This document shows, one piece after another, positions 11,911 through 23,299 of a DNA stretch of 64,000 nt. This stretch comes from Chlorocebus sabaeus. Taxonomy: Eukaryota > Chordata > Mammalia > Primates > Cercopithecidae. A program made the position numbers and the translations under genes. Each line of letters starts with the position of its first letter. Position 1 is the stretch's first letter. The DNA lies in assembly GCF_047675955.1 (NCBI RefSeq), contig NC_132912.1, positions 75,788,382 through 75,852,381 on the forward strand. Direction: 5' to 3'. Below the pieces are notes generated by a model, which saw only the letters and a program-made list of their open reading frames with translations, had not been told where the DNA came from and did not search any database.

Positions 11911-12262
11911 CAGCAGACCCCAAACCTTTTTGGCACCAGGAACGGGTTTTGTGAAAGACAATTTTTCCTCAGACAGGGGTGGGGTAGGGGGAAAGGTCTG
12001 GGGATGAAACTGTTCCACCTCAGATCATCAGGCATTAGAATCGTACAAGGAGAGCAACCTGAATCCCCTAGATCCCTTGCATGTGCAGTTCACAATAGGG
12101 TTTGCACTCCTATAAGAATCTAATGTAGCCACTAACACGATAGGAGGTGGAACTTGGATGGTAATGCTTACTTGCCCACTGCTCACCTCCTGCTGTGTGG
12201 CCTGGTTCCTAACAGGCCACAGAATGATATGGGTCCACATGGCCCAGGTATTGAGACCCCTG
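11911..12262 (+). mobile_element. MER1-type non-autonomous hAT-Charlie transposon
   Basis: This 352-bp element has hAT-style termini: it starts 'cagcagaccccaaacctttt' and ends 'attgagacccctg', so the ends are imperfect inverted repeats beginning CAG. Perfect 8-bp TSDs (TTATAAAG) flank it. The interior ('tttggcaccaggaacgggtt', 'cacctcagatcatcaggcat', 'ggttcctaacaggccacag') matches MER1B from memory. It encodes no transposase and must have been mobilised in trans. The small frames across it (12028-12240 and others) are not genes. It sits between the two MER4-like LTRs. Confidence 0.92.
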
Positions 12263-12270
12263 TTATAAAG
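12263..12270. repeat. 8-bp TSD of MER1-like element (right)
   Basis: TTATAAAG, identical to 11903-11910. Confidence 0.95.
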
Positions 12271-12685
12271 GGCCCATACAAGTCTAGGAGCAGAAAATTA
12301 CAATCTCCAGGAATACAAAAAAAAAAAAAAAATTGAAGATATCACAAAGAATTTATAAAAATGCAAACATTAAAATTAAAATGATTCTATTCAACACACA
12401 TAATATACATTTTCAGAAAGAAATACAACAAAATGCTAAAAAAATTTAGTATCAAATTTTTTCTCCATCTTACTGTTACTCTTTCTCAAACTTTGTCTAA
12501 TGATAGAATCTTCATGACCTAAAGGAACTCCATTCTCTGTGATTTATGTGAACCTTATGCAGCTCTCCTTTCTGCCCTCAGTCACTAACTCAACACTTAG
12601 TGAAAAAATGGGTACATATCTACATACCATATATGGACTGAGGGTCACAATATATGTATGGTTCACAACATGTGAAGATAACCAT
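12271..12685. other. unassigned sequence between MER4-like LTRs
   Basis: AT-rich with a 16-A run near 12318-12333. If the two flanking LTRs are one provirus, this is what is left of its internal region or of intervening rearranged DNA. No gag, pol or env motif is recognisable. Confidence 0.45.
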
Positions 12686-12689
12686 GCAA

Positions 12690-12965
12690 GAATTTACCTT
12701 TGCAAAGATTATGACAGTGCAGGAAATCTAGCATGACTGACTCCATCTTGCTTCCAGTCTCACAGGCTGGCTATCCTCATTCACTCCTGGGCATAGGCCA
12801 AGCTAACCATGAGAAGAATTTAGTTTCTACTTAACTTTGAAGCAATGATGATAACAGCCCCTTCGTAAAACTGACTACCTCTTTGTTTGGGAACTGAAAT
12901 TGTCTTCACAGAACTAATGAAAGGCCACAAGATTCATCACACACTGAATTAGATGTTGGAAATGG
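12690..12965 (+). mobile_element. MER4-like ERV1 LTR, truncated (second copy)
   Basis: Starts 'tttgcaaagattatgacagt' and follows the upstream LTR closely for about 160 bases, including 'cacaggctggctatcctcat' and 'agcaatgatgataacagccc'. It then continues with a segment the first copy lacks ('aactaatgaaaggccacaag'). It ends without the CCAAT, poly(A) or U5 parts, so it is a 5' (U3) fragment. Most likely the truncated 3' LTR of the same provirus. Confidence 0.7.
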
Positions 12966-13620
12966 AGAAAAACAATCAGATAGTCCACTAAAGAAAGACT
13001 CTGAAATCTTAGATCAGGCAATGTCTAAAGTTATCACCAGCCTGTTAATGAGAACACATATTTCTTTTTTCTTTAGTTCAACTTCTTGGTGACAGGCTTC
13101 TGTTACCTGAAACTAAAAACTGCGGAGTAACGCGGTTCTGTTTCAACAATAAGACTGGGGAGATTTGAAATATATACCTATTTTTCTAATTGTTCTACAT
13201 TTATATGTTTTTATCAGATGGATGTCATATATGGTGTTAAGAAGTTTGCAAATATTCTAAGATGTCATTAAATGAATAATTTTAATGAAACAGGCTGATA
13301 ATAAACAAAGTGAGTAATACAAGTCCAGAAAATATCTACTTGAGGACTAAAATAAGACTATCACTTTAAACCCTATGTCAAGGAGCTAAAGCAACACCAT
13401 TGTTCTGTATAACATACTTTTGTTCCACCATTCTTTCAAAACAGCAACTTATTCGAATTTGTGCAATGCCCCCACTTTGAAATTTAATGGCTCTTTGCAC
13501 CACCAGCCCCTCCCTTCTCTTCACTGTCATGACCTATCTATTTTAGTTTCTCATGTGCCTTCACCGGAAACCACTGCATGAAGTCCACAATCTCATACTG
13601 AAATTGTTAAATGCATTCTT
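12966..13620. other. unassigned sequence upstream of the L1
   Basis: No gene visible. The segment 'aactgcggagtaacgcggtt' near 13120 looks LTR-like but could not be assigned. It ends in the T-rich L1 target site. Confidence 0.45.
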
Positions 13621-13623
13621 TTT

Positions 13624-13637
13624 AAGATAGTGACCAG
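13624..13637. repeat. L1 target-site duplication (left)
   Basis: AAGATAGTGACCAG, preceded by TTTTT. Identical to 18118-18131. The T/A-rich junction fits the L1 endonuclease preference. Confidence 0.95.
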
Positions 13638-14546
13638 GGATGGCCAAATAGGAACAGCTCCAGTCTACAGCTCCCAGCATGAGTGACTCAGAAGACAGGT
13701 GATTTCTGCAATTTCCAACTGAGGTACTGGGTTCATCTCACTGGGGCTTGTCGGACAGTGGGTGCAGCCCATGGAGCCTGAGCTGAAGCAGGCCGGGGCA
13801 TTGCCTGACCCAGGAAGCACAGGGGGTCAGGGAATTCCTTTTCCTAGCCAAAGGTAGCCATGACAGATAGTACCTGAAAAATTGGGACACTCCCACTCTA
13901 ATACTGTGCTTTTTCAATGGTCTTAGCAAATGGCACACCAGGAGATTATAGCCCACGCCTGGCTCAGAGGGTCCCATGCCCATAGAGCCTCACTCAATGC
14001 TAGCACAGCAGTCTGAGATTGAACTACATGGCAGCAGTGAGGCTAGGGGAGGGGCGTCTGCCATTGCTGAGGCTTGAGTAGGTAAGCAAAGTGGCCAGGA
14101 AGCTCAAACTGGGTGGAGCCCACTGCAGCTCACCTGTCTGACAGCTCTGAAGAGAGTAGTGGTTCTCCCAGCATGGAGTTTGAGATCTGAGAATGGACAG
14201 ACTGCCTCCTCAAGTGGGTCGCTGACCCCAGAGTAGCCTAACTGGGAGGCAACTCCAAGTAGGGGCTGACCTGACACCTCATACGGCCAGATGCCCCTGA
14301 GACAAAGCTTCCAGAGGAAGGATGAGGCAGCAACATTTTCCATTCCACAATATTTGTTGTTCTGCAGCCTCCGCTGGTGATATCCAGGCAAAAAGGGTCT
14401 GGAGTGGACTTCCAGCAAACTCCAACAGACATGTAACTGAGGGTACTTACTGTTAGAAAGAAAACTAACAAACAGAAAGGACATTCACAAAATCCCAATC
14501 TGTACATTACCATCATCAAAGACCAAAGGCAGATAAAACCACAAAG
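13638..14546 (+). promoter_or_regulatory. L1PA 5' UTR (internal promoter region)
   Basis: About 910 bases from the L1 start to the former ORF1 start, the usual L1PA 5' UTR length. In intact elements this holds the sense Pol II promoter (with a YY1 site in the first 20 bases, here 'gatggcc') and an antisense promoter. It is diverged and CpG-depleted here, so activity is doubtful. Minus-strand frames of 81-126 codons at 13738-14519 are shadows within it. Confidence 0.7.
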
Positions 14547-14962
14547 ACAGGGAGAAACCAGAGCAGAAAACCTGAAAATTCAAAAAATCAGAGTGCCTCT
14601 TCTTCTCCAAAGAAATTCAGCTCCTCGCCAGCAATGGAAAAAAGCAACAGAGAATGACTTTGATGAGTTGAGAGAGGAGGGCTTCAGAAAATCGGTAATA
14701 ACAAACTTCTCCGAGCTACAGGAGGATGTTTGAACCCATTGCAAAAAAGCTAAAAACCTTGAAAAGAGATTAGACAAATGGCTAACTAGAATCAACAGCA
14801 TAGAGAAGACCTTAAATGACCTGATGGAGCTGAAAACCATGGCACAAGAACTACGTGATGCATGCACAAGCTTCAGTAGCAGATTCAATCAAGTGGAAGA
14901 AAGGGTACCAGCGACTGAAGACTGAAATGAATGAAATGAAGTGAGAAGAGAATTTTAGAGAA
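14547..14962 (+). pseudogene. L1 ORF1 N-terminal remnant
   Basis: Corresponds to the start of L1 ORF1, which encodes the RNA-binding, nucleic-acid-chaperone protein of the L1 particle. The initiation codon is lost: ACA stands at about 14547-14549 where ATG is expected. Only the part encoding the N-terminal region and coiled coil survives ('ctgatggagctgaaaaccat', 'gaaatgaatgaaatgaag'), with in-frame stops. The RRM and C-terminal domains are removed by the deletion that begins near 14,958-14,968. Non-functional. Confidence 0.88.
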
Positions 14963-14967
14963 AAACA

Positions 14968-17867
14968 CATTTAAAGCAGTGTATAGAGGGAAATTTATAG
15001 CACTAAATGCCCACAAGAGAAAGCAGGAAAGATCTAAAATTGACACCCTAACATCACAATTAAAAGAACTAGAGAAGCAAGAGCAAACACATTCAAAAGC
15101 TAGCAGAAGGCAAGAAATAACTAAGATCAGAGGAGAACTGAAGGAGATAGAGACACAAAAAACCCTTCAAAAGATCAATGAATCCAGGACCTGGTTTTCT
15201 GAAAAGATCAACAAAATTGATAGACCACCAGCAAGACTAATAAAGAAGAAAGGAGAGAAGAATCAAATAGACGGAATAAAAAATGATAAAGGGGATAGCA
15301 CCACCAATCCCACAGACATACAAACTACGATCAGAGAATGATACAAACACCTCTACACAAATAAACTAGAAAATCTAGAAGAAATGGATAAATTCCTGGA
15401 CACATACACCCTCCCAAGACTAAATCAGGAGGAAGTTGAATCCCTGAATAGACCAATAACAGGCTCTAAAATTGAGGCAATAATTAATAGCCTACCAACC
15501 AAAAACAGTCCAGGACCACATGGATTCACAGTCAAATTCTACCAGAGGTACAAAGAGGAGCTGCTACCATTCCTTCTGAAACTATTCCAGCAATAGAACA
15601 AGAGGGAATCCTCCCTAACTCATTTTATGAGGCCAACATCATCCTGATACCGAAGCCTGGCAGAGACACAACCAAAAAAGAAAATTTTAGACCAATATCC
15701 CTGAAGAACATCGATGCAAAAATCCTCAATAAAATACTGGCAAACCAAATCCAGCAGCACATCAAAAAGCTTATCCACCATGATCAAGTGGGCTTCATCC
15801 TTGCAATGCAAGGCTGGTTCAACATACGCAAATCAATAAACATAATCCATCACATAAACAGAACCAAAAACAAAAACCACATGATTATCTCCATAGATGC
15901 AGAAAACGCCTTCGACAAAATTCAACAGCCCTTCATGCTAAAAATTCTCAGTAAACTAGGTATTGATGGAATGTATCTCAAAATAATAAGAGCTATTTAC
16001 AACAAACCCACAGTCAATATCATACTGAATAGGCAAAAACTGGAAGCATTCCCTTTGAAAACTGGCACAAGACAGGGATGCCCTCTCTCACCACTCCTAT
16101 TCAACATAGTATTGGAAGTTCTGACCAGTGCAATTAGGCAGGAGAAATAAATAAAGGGTATTCAATTAGGAAAAGAGGAAGTCAAATTGTCCATGTTTGC
16201 AGATGACATGATTGTATATTTAGAAAACCCCATCATCTCAGCCCAAAATCTCCTTAAGCTGATAAGCAACTTCAGCAAAGTCTCAGGATACAAAATCAAT
16301 GTGCAAAAATCACAGGCATTCCTATACATCAATAACAGAGAGCCAAATCATGGGTGAACTCCCATTCACAATTGCCTCAAAGAGACTAAAATACCTAGGA
16401 ATCCAACTTACAAGGGATGTGAAGGAACTCTTCAAGGAGAACTACAAACCATTGCTCATAGAAATAAAAGAGGACACAAACAAATGGAAGAACATACCAT
16501 GCTCATGGATAGGAAGAATCTGTATCGTAAAAATGGCCACACTGCCCAAGGTAATTTATAGATTCAAGGCCATCCCCATCAAGCCACCAATGACTTCCTT
16601 CACAAAATTGGAAAAACTACTTTAAAGCTCATATGGAACCAAAAAAGAGCCCACATTGCCAAGACAATCCTAAGCCAAAAGAGAAAAGCCAGAGGCATCA
16701 TGCTACCTGACTTCAAGCTATACTGCAAGGCTACAGTAGCCAAAAGAGTATGGTACTGTACCAAAACAGAGACATAGACCAATAGAACAGAACAGAGCCC
16801 TCAGAAATAACACTACACATCTACAACCATCTGATCTTTGACAAACCTGACAAACACAAGAAATGGGGAAAGGATTCCCTATTTAATAAATGGTGCTGTA
16901 AAAACTGACTAGCCATATGTAGAAAGCTGAAACTGGATCCCTTCCTTACACCTTATATAAAAATTAATTCAAGATGGATTAAAGACTTAAATGTTAGACA
17001 TAAAACCATAAAAACCCTAGAAGAAAACTTAGGCAATACCATTCAGGCCATAGGCATGGGCAAGGACTTCATGACTAAAACACCAAAAGCAATGGCAACG
17101 CAAGCCAAAATTGACAAATGAGATCTAATTAAACTAAAAAGCTTCTGCACAGCAAAAGAAACTACCATCAGAATGAACAGGCAACCTACAGAATGGGAGA
17201 AAAGTTTTACAATCCACCCATCTGACAAAGGGCTAATATCCAGAATCTACAAAGAACTTAAACAAATTTACAAGAAAAATAATCAAATGACCCCATCAAA
17301 AAGTGGGCAAAGGATATGAACAGACACTTCTCAAAAGAAGACATTTATGCAGCCAACAGTCACATGAAAAAATGCTCATCATCACTGGCCATCAGAGAAA
17401 TGCAAATCAAAACCACAATGTGATACCATCTCACACCACATAGAATGGTGATCATTAAAAAGTCAGGAAACAACAGGTGCTGGAGAGGATGTGGAGAAAT
17501 AGGAACACTTTTACACTGTTGGTGGGACTGTAAACTAGTTCAACCATTGTGGAAGACAGTGTGGCAATTCCTCAAGGATCTAGAACTAGAAATACCATTT
17601 GACCCAGCCATCCCATTACTGGGTATATACCCAAAGGATTATAAATCATGCTGCTATAAAGACACATGCACACGTATGTTTATTGCAGCACTATTCACAA
17701 TAGCAAAGACTTGGAACCAACCCAAATGTCCATCAATTATAGACTGGATTAAGAAAATGTGGCATGCATACACTATGGAATACTATGCAGCCATAAAAAA
17801 GGATGAGTTTGTGTCATTTGTAGGGACATGGACAAAGCTGGAAACCATCATTCTCAGCAAACTATAA
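14968..17867 (+). pseudogene. L1 ORF2 remnant (endonuclease domain missing)
   Basis: Encodes the back two-thirds of the L1 ORF2 protein in pieces. Open segments are 14979-15341, 15384-15596, 15788-16150, 16299-16625 and 17445-17867, in shifting frames (frame changes near 15,597 and between 16,150 and 16,299). The reverse transcriptase catalytic FADD motif is encoded at 16196-16207. The C-terminal cysteine knuckle of form C-x3-C-x7-H-x4-C is at about 17478-17531. The N-terminal apurinic-type endonuclease is entirely deleted. Stops at 15339-15341 and 16148-16150 and elsewhere confirm it is dead. It could not have mobilised in this form; the deletion arose during or after insertion. Confidence 0.93.
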
Positions 17868-18117
17868 CAAGGACAGGAAACCAACCACCACATGTTCTCA
17901 CTCATAGGTGGGAACTGAACAATGAAAACATTCAGACAAAAGATGGGGAACATGACACACTGGGGTCTGTTGTGGGGTTGGGGGAGGGGGTAGGCATAGC
18001 ACTAGGAGATATACCTAATGTAAATGATGAGTTAACGGGTGCAGCACACCAACATGGCACCTGTATACATGTGTAACAAACCTGCACGTTGTGCCCTAGA
18101 ACTTAAAGTATTAAAAA

Positions 18118-18131
18118 AAGATAGTGACCAG
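18118..18131. repeat. L1 target-site duplication (right)
   Basis: AAGATAGTGACCAG, identical to 13624-13637. Confidence 0.95.
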
Positions 18132-18229
18132 ATAAGAATGCTATAATTTAATATAGTTCTGTACTGTCTTTATATCTACAGATGCAGTTGGCTCTGCCCA
18201 ATACAATAATAGAATAAAAATAAGAGTAA

Positions 18230-20230
18230 GAAATAGAAGCAGCTAAAACTGCCATTATGTGCAGATGATAAAAATCATCTGTCTGGAAAAGCCAGTAGGA
18301 TCAACATATGAACTATTATGAAATAAAAGATTTAAACAATTTTTCCCAATGCAAAATAGACCAAAAAACTTCATTAAATCATTATACATCTTAATACCAC
18401 CAACAATCCATCTAGAATATGTACTTTAAAAATAAGATTTTATTTCTATTATCATCTTATTTATAAAATAATCCAAACAAGATTCCCAAGTTGGTTGGGC
18501 TATGGATAAACTTTTAATACTAAAATGAAAGACGTAGAGAATGATCAGAATAAATAGAGAGGTAATTATAACATAATATTTAATAATGTAGCTTTTATTT
18601 CTCCTCAACAAAATTAAAGCCAAAACCAACATTTCCATTTTTTTTTTGAAGGGGGAAATGTATTTTAAATTTATGTGCAGAAAAATGTTATGAATAGCTA
18701 AATAAACCTTAGAAAAAAAGAGCAAAGTGGGATTATTCCTTTTTTTGAATATTAAAATATGTCACAACAAAACCACCATTAGTAATAAAAAATAATTTGG
18801 AATAGGCACAAGAAGATAAAAGAATTAAACCAACAAAGTGAGAGATCAGAAATAGAACAAAGTAAACACATGATTTAATATAGGATAAAAACTACATCAA
18901 ATATCATTGGAAATGATAGACGGCATATAAATAGTACTGGAAAGTGCTACATTTAATAAGATAAAGTTGGATCTTTCCTTAATATTACAAAATGTTAATG
19001 TCTTGTTAGATTAAAAGCATAAATACGAAAGATAAACCTAATAGGTAATTGAAAAACACAGAATATTTTATTCAAACACGGAAAAAGGATTCTTAAATAA
19101 AATATTAAAAGTTTGAATTCCAAGTCATATCAGTAAATGTGATGACATAAGAAATGGTTTTTTGTTCATTGAAAAGCCTCTTAACAAAGAGATAAATAAC
19201 TGAATGACAAAAGCATATTTGCAAATTTTATGAACAATTATTCTTCAAAAAATGAAACTCAAAAAACTAAAGACATAATGTCATCCTCAAAATAATTAAT
19301 ATACAGTAAAATGCAAATGAAATTACTAAGATACTACTCCTTACCTATTTGTCTATCAAAAATAGAACACTTTATAATGTCAGACATTAGTTGGCATTTG
19401 CTAATGTAGAAACTCTCATGTACTGGCACTGTTTTGGGGAGTATGAACTGGCTGAGTCATTCTGCATAGCAATTTTGTACACTTAGTCAAGTATATTATA
19501 TGCTCTTCTATGGCCCAGAAATTCTGTTCCAAGGTATATGTAGCCCAAAGAAATTCTTACCAATGTTTTATAAAGGACACACATGGAGGTGGTCCTTATT
19601 GCAGTATTTATGGAAGTGGGAAATTGGAGGCAACATGGATGTCTATCCGTAGGTGAAGGGGTAGGCAAAATGGGCTGCATGCACACATTGAAACATTATG
19701 CAGTAGTCAGAAGCAAAAGTTGTATGTATATGCACAGAATAATACATAATGATATGGTTAGACTTTCAAACCTAGGGCTTAGTGAGAAAAGTAAGAAACA
19801 GAATGACATATTTTTGGATATATATACACACACATACACACATACGTACATTACTATAACTCACTATATTATACATATATAAATCATATGCATATGCATT
19901 TATAACAGTAATATGCATTTTACAATAGCATATACAAACAATACAAGACACTAGAATATATAATAGTTGTCTGTAGCTAAGGTGGTGGTGAGAGGAAGGA
20001 AGTGGGAAATAAGGATAAAACCCAATAAATGAATAAAAGAAAACTGAGCTAACAAACCAAACCAAGAAGGGACCTTCCAAGGATCAGTGATGGTAATTTG
20101 CCTCAAAGTGAGAAGTATGATTAATGCAAACTTCTGCTCCATGTTCCCAACATAAAATGAAATATTATGAGTCATCAAATTACTAACATCTCAGTGATCC
20201 ATGTAGTGAGCCAACACAAGTAATGCCATT
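18230..20230 (+). mobile_element. ancient L1M ORF2 fragment, sense
   Basis: Diverged LINE-1 ORF2 homology. Near 18250 'ctgccattatgtgcagatga' is the decayed RT catalytic region. Near 19200 'aaatgcaaatg' and 'aaatagaac' blocks follow, and near 19420-19800 the C-terminal 'ctggcactgttttggggagt', 'cccagaaattctgttccaag' and 'attgaaacattatgcagtag' segments appear in the expected order. Many frameshifts, no long frame, no clear 3' end. Edges are approximate, and some interior stretches are too decayed to confirm. Confidence 0.65.
19820..19860. repeat. (TA/CA) microsatellite
   Basis: Imperfect 'atatatacacacacatacac' followed by 'acatacgtacatt'. Low-complexity alternating purine-pyrimidine. Confidence 0.8.
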
Positions 20231-21827
20231 CAACTAGTATGTATCAATAAAAATTTTAAAAACAAACAAAATAATGCCAGCGTAAAAATATCCATGATAG
20301 CGTACAAAAGCAAGGTTTTTGATTGTCAGTATTACGTGTATGATACGAAGGTGAAGGGACAATGGTGTTGGCCAGAGAAACAACCAAATAAAGACCATAA
20401 AACCAGTGAGAAGTAGAAGAAAAACAAAAGGCAGAACAGTAAACAATAAGACCTAACTATTTTTGTTAAGAAAATCACTAATGGCTCAGTTTGACTGAAT
20501 TTCTTACAGAGAATATTGAATAGGCAAAAATGATCTGTCTTGGATTGAGACCAGTGAGGACAAGGAAACTGCTACAACCACAGCTGCTGTAAATGAGGTC
20601 AATGTGTGTTGTCTTATGTACTCAAAGTAGGTTTTGTGCACAGAGAAGAGTAGTTGGACGTGTACTTTAAAATCCCATTCAATCTGTAAGTTAAAATTTT
20701 AATCTAATAATTTTGTGAAACATTTAACTTAGAAATTGAATTACTCTACTTCTGCATCCAGGGAATTTTAATATTCAAATGTTTGGTCCCATTCTGAAAC
20801 TTAACTAACTAAACTCAATTAACATTTTAAAATAAAGTTATAAATTCAATGTATCAAATTTCTTTTTAATTATTTAAATAGTTTGACTACCAAACTACCT
20901 CTTCCTAAGCACTAAAGTAAGTCTTGTAAGTCAATTACATTAAACTTAAAAGTAAGCTGATTAGGTTTTCTTAAATGGTTTAATGTTGTTTATAAATTTA
21001 GAAAGATTTAAATATAAAAATCACAAGTTTAAATCACCTACAGAGTTAGAGATTTTAAGTTAAAATCAAAGATGTATTTTCTTGACGCTTTGTTGTGATA
21101 ATTTTTATTAATCATTAAACTTATTTAAAATAAATAACGCACAAATTATTCCATAACATAATAAATAATGCTATAATTTGGATTCATTTTATTATTCTCA
21201 CAATGACTTTATATTTCTCACGGGTAACATACACCTACCCACTAGAGAAAAAAAGTGTCTTGTTTTCCCATCTTTATCAAGTGGATGTTTTGGTCTCATT
21301 GCATTGAATTCCTAAGAATCACACTCCCGGCTATAGCACTGGTGTAGGTTGTTGCCCTCAACAAGAAAGGTCACATTTAATCCTATTATAAACAGAATAG
21401 AAGAGAAAACCTTCTACCTTTAAAATGAAATAAGCACTAAATTCTTGCATTCAAGTCACATAAATTTTCAAACTGCAGTAAATTATCCCTAATATCATTC
21501 ATTACTTCAGTAGTGCTTTGCATTTATTTAACTCTTTGCATGTGTAGCAGAAGTGTCTTTTAAATAATTACAACGATAGGAGAGAAATTTTAAAAATATT
21601 TTTAACATCTTCATTTAGCCAAAATAAATGAATCAGCATTCTATGTTAATTACCTCTTGAAAAAAGAAAAAGAAAAACAAAGCCTCTCTAGGAAATCTAA
21701 AAACCTGAGATAATAATAGTTGAGGTCTATTTTTTAAACTGAGGGCTGCCCCTCTCTACTAATAGTAGAAAAAAAATATTCCAATGATTACAACAAACCT
21801 TTTGGGAGTGAGAGGAAGCTAGAAACA
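20231..21827. other. unassigned AT-rich intergenic sequence
   Basis: Very AT-rich, no recognised gene or repeat. Frames here (for example 20234-20446 minus) are short and without domain features. Confidence 0.5.
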
Positions 21828-21836
21828 GGTATTTTC

Positions 21837-22158
21837 TTTATTTCTTTCTTTTTTTTTCCCCCCTCTTGTTTGAGAGGGAGTTTCTCTCTTGTCACCCAGG
21901 CTGGAGTGCAGCAGCATGATCTAGCTCACTGCAACCTCCGACTCCCAGGTTCAAGCAATTCTCCTGCCTCAGCCTCCCAAGTAGCTGGGATTACAGGCAC
22001 GCACCACCAAGCCCAGCTAATTTTTGTATTATTAGTAGAGACAGAGTTTCACCATGTTGGCCACTCTGGTCTGGAACTCCTGACCTCAAGTGATCCACCC
22101 CTGTTGGCTTCCTAAAGTGTTGGGGTTACAGGCGTGAGCCACTGCGTGCACCCAGCCT
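21837..22158 (-). mobile_element. Alu SINE with TSD, antisense
   Basis: A T/C-rich tail (from 21838) leads into 'gtcacccaggctggagtgca' and ends at 'gcgtgagccactgcgtgc', the reverse complement of a dimeric Alu. The flanks repeat GGTATTTTC at 21828-21836 and 22159-22167, a 9-bp target-site duplication. The 81-codon plus-strand frame inside it is an Alu-derived chance frame. Confidence 0.94.
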
Positions 22159-22167
22159 GGTATTTTC

Positions 22168-22740
22168 AATTAATACTTATTTTGATGTTTTCCTTTTAGT
22201 CAATGTTTTGATTTTTTACTTGCACCTACAGGTGATTTTGTTTTTATTTTATTCGGTTTTGTTATTAAGGACTTGACAGGGTTTTTAAATGAAAATAAAC
22301 AAGCCATTTAGGAAATAGTTGGTTCAGGTTCTATTTAGAAGGGTATATATATTTAATCTAAATATTTGTCAGCTTCTGCAAACTATATTATGCCTTCCAG
22401 TTAACTGAAAAGCAAATGAATTAAGGAATTAAATGTACTTCTATAAACCTGCTCTCTAGCTATAGTTTTGTTACTCAGTAATTGAATGACCTTAGATTTA
22501 AGCTTCAATTTCCTAAAATAAGATTATAATTATTATTGAAAATGCTGTCCCAACTGTTTTCGGAAATTTTCATGGGAAACTGCAAGAATACTGACATTTT
22601 AAGGCTTAACATGGATCTTTATCACACTGGGTAAGTAGCATGACAGTAAAAAACAATCTTGTTAAAGTATGCCTGTGGCCAATAGGCAAAGTGGAGTCCC
22701 TGTGGCTATCTGAGGTGCCCAAAGTTAAAACAGAATAGAA
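22168..22740. other. unassigned sequence, possible MIR trace
   Basis: No gene. A weak MIR-like stretch ('gaatgaccttagatttaagc … ttcaatttcctaaaataag') occurs near 22484-22522 but is too short to call. Confidence 0.4.
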
Positions 22741-22744
22741 TAAG

Positions 22745-23297
22745 GTTGTCACGTCTGGAGTGAGGGAGCACTCACATACTCTTTGTTCTCAGAAATATAT
22801 TGTAAAACTATCACAGGACTTCCCTTTCTACATTCAAGCCAATCCAGTTCCTATTGTATGGATTAAGATAGACCGTGACCAGAGAGATGGTCCCCACCTC
22901 ACCCTCCCATAACTCACCACCAGTAGTTTGAAAGAAATATCTGCCAGATATTTCTGGTTTGGAGAAGCCAACCAATCAGAGATCACACGAACAAACCCAC
23001 CAGAGCTCACTACCCCATCTAATCAGAGTGTATCAACCAATCAAAACCCAGCTGTGCTGACCAATCAAAACTAAGCAAGTTTCGATCCTTCATTTGCATA
23101 AACAAACATAATTGGGAACTTGGGCAAGAACTTCTGCTACTTGCCTAACACTCTCTTTGTTCTCTGGAACACTTCTTCATTTTACATTACAGATTCTAAG
23201 ATTCCAAGGCCCCATCTCCCAGATTTGCCAACTGTTCACTGGAATAAAGCATCTTTCCTCCGAATTCCTTTTCAGAGAAGTTTTGTTCACAATCTAA
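22745..23297 (+). mobile_element. solitary ERV1-type LTR with three CCAAT boxes, sense
   Basis: Typical class I LTR grammar is visible. CCAAT pentamers lie at 22972-22976, 23037-23041 and 23061-23065, each within 'accaatcaRa'-type contexts. Next come an AT-rich 'catttgcataaacaaac' TATA-region candidate near 23091, a transcribed R-like part with 'ctctttgttctctgg', a poly(A) signal AATAAA at 23243-23248, and a U5 ending near 'ttttgttcacaatc'. The family could not be named with confidence. No internal retroviral sequence is adjacent. Small overlapping frames (23112-23317) are within the R/U5 part and are not genes. Confidence 0.68.
23243..23248 (+). terminator. LTR poly(A) signal AATAAA
   Basis: Canonical hexamer within the ERV1-type LTR, placed after the CCAAT/TATA region and before the U5-like end, as expected for an LTR. 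Confidence 0.6.
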
Positions 23298-23299
23298 AA

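Larger units (their letters stand above)
13638..18117 (+). mobile_element. L1PA LINE-1, internally deleted, with 14-bp TSD
   Basis: The 5' end reads 'gatggccaaataggaacagc', the start of the primate L1PA 5' UTR. The 3' end is the L1PA 3' UTR ('aacaaacctgcacgttgtg', 'ccctagaacttaaagta') with a very short A tail. A perfect 14-bp duplication (AAGATAGTGACCAG) flanks it, so both true ends are present. It is about 4.48 kb against about 6 kb for a full-length copy, because ORF1 is joined directly to the middle of ORF2. The G-rich tract in the 3' UTR ('gttgggggagggggtaggca') is at about 17977-17997. Divergence and stops show an inactive, non-human-specific L1PA. The subfamily is not fixed. Confidence 0.96.

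Noticed and set aside
14979..17867. L1 ORF2 frames as a possible functional reverse transcriptase gene
   Set aside because: Broken by stops and frame changes, no endonuclease domain; annotated as a pseudogene.
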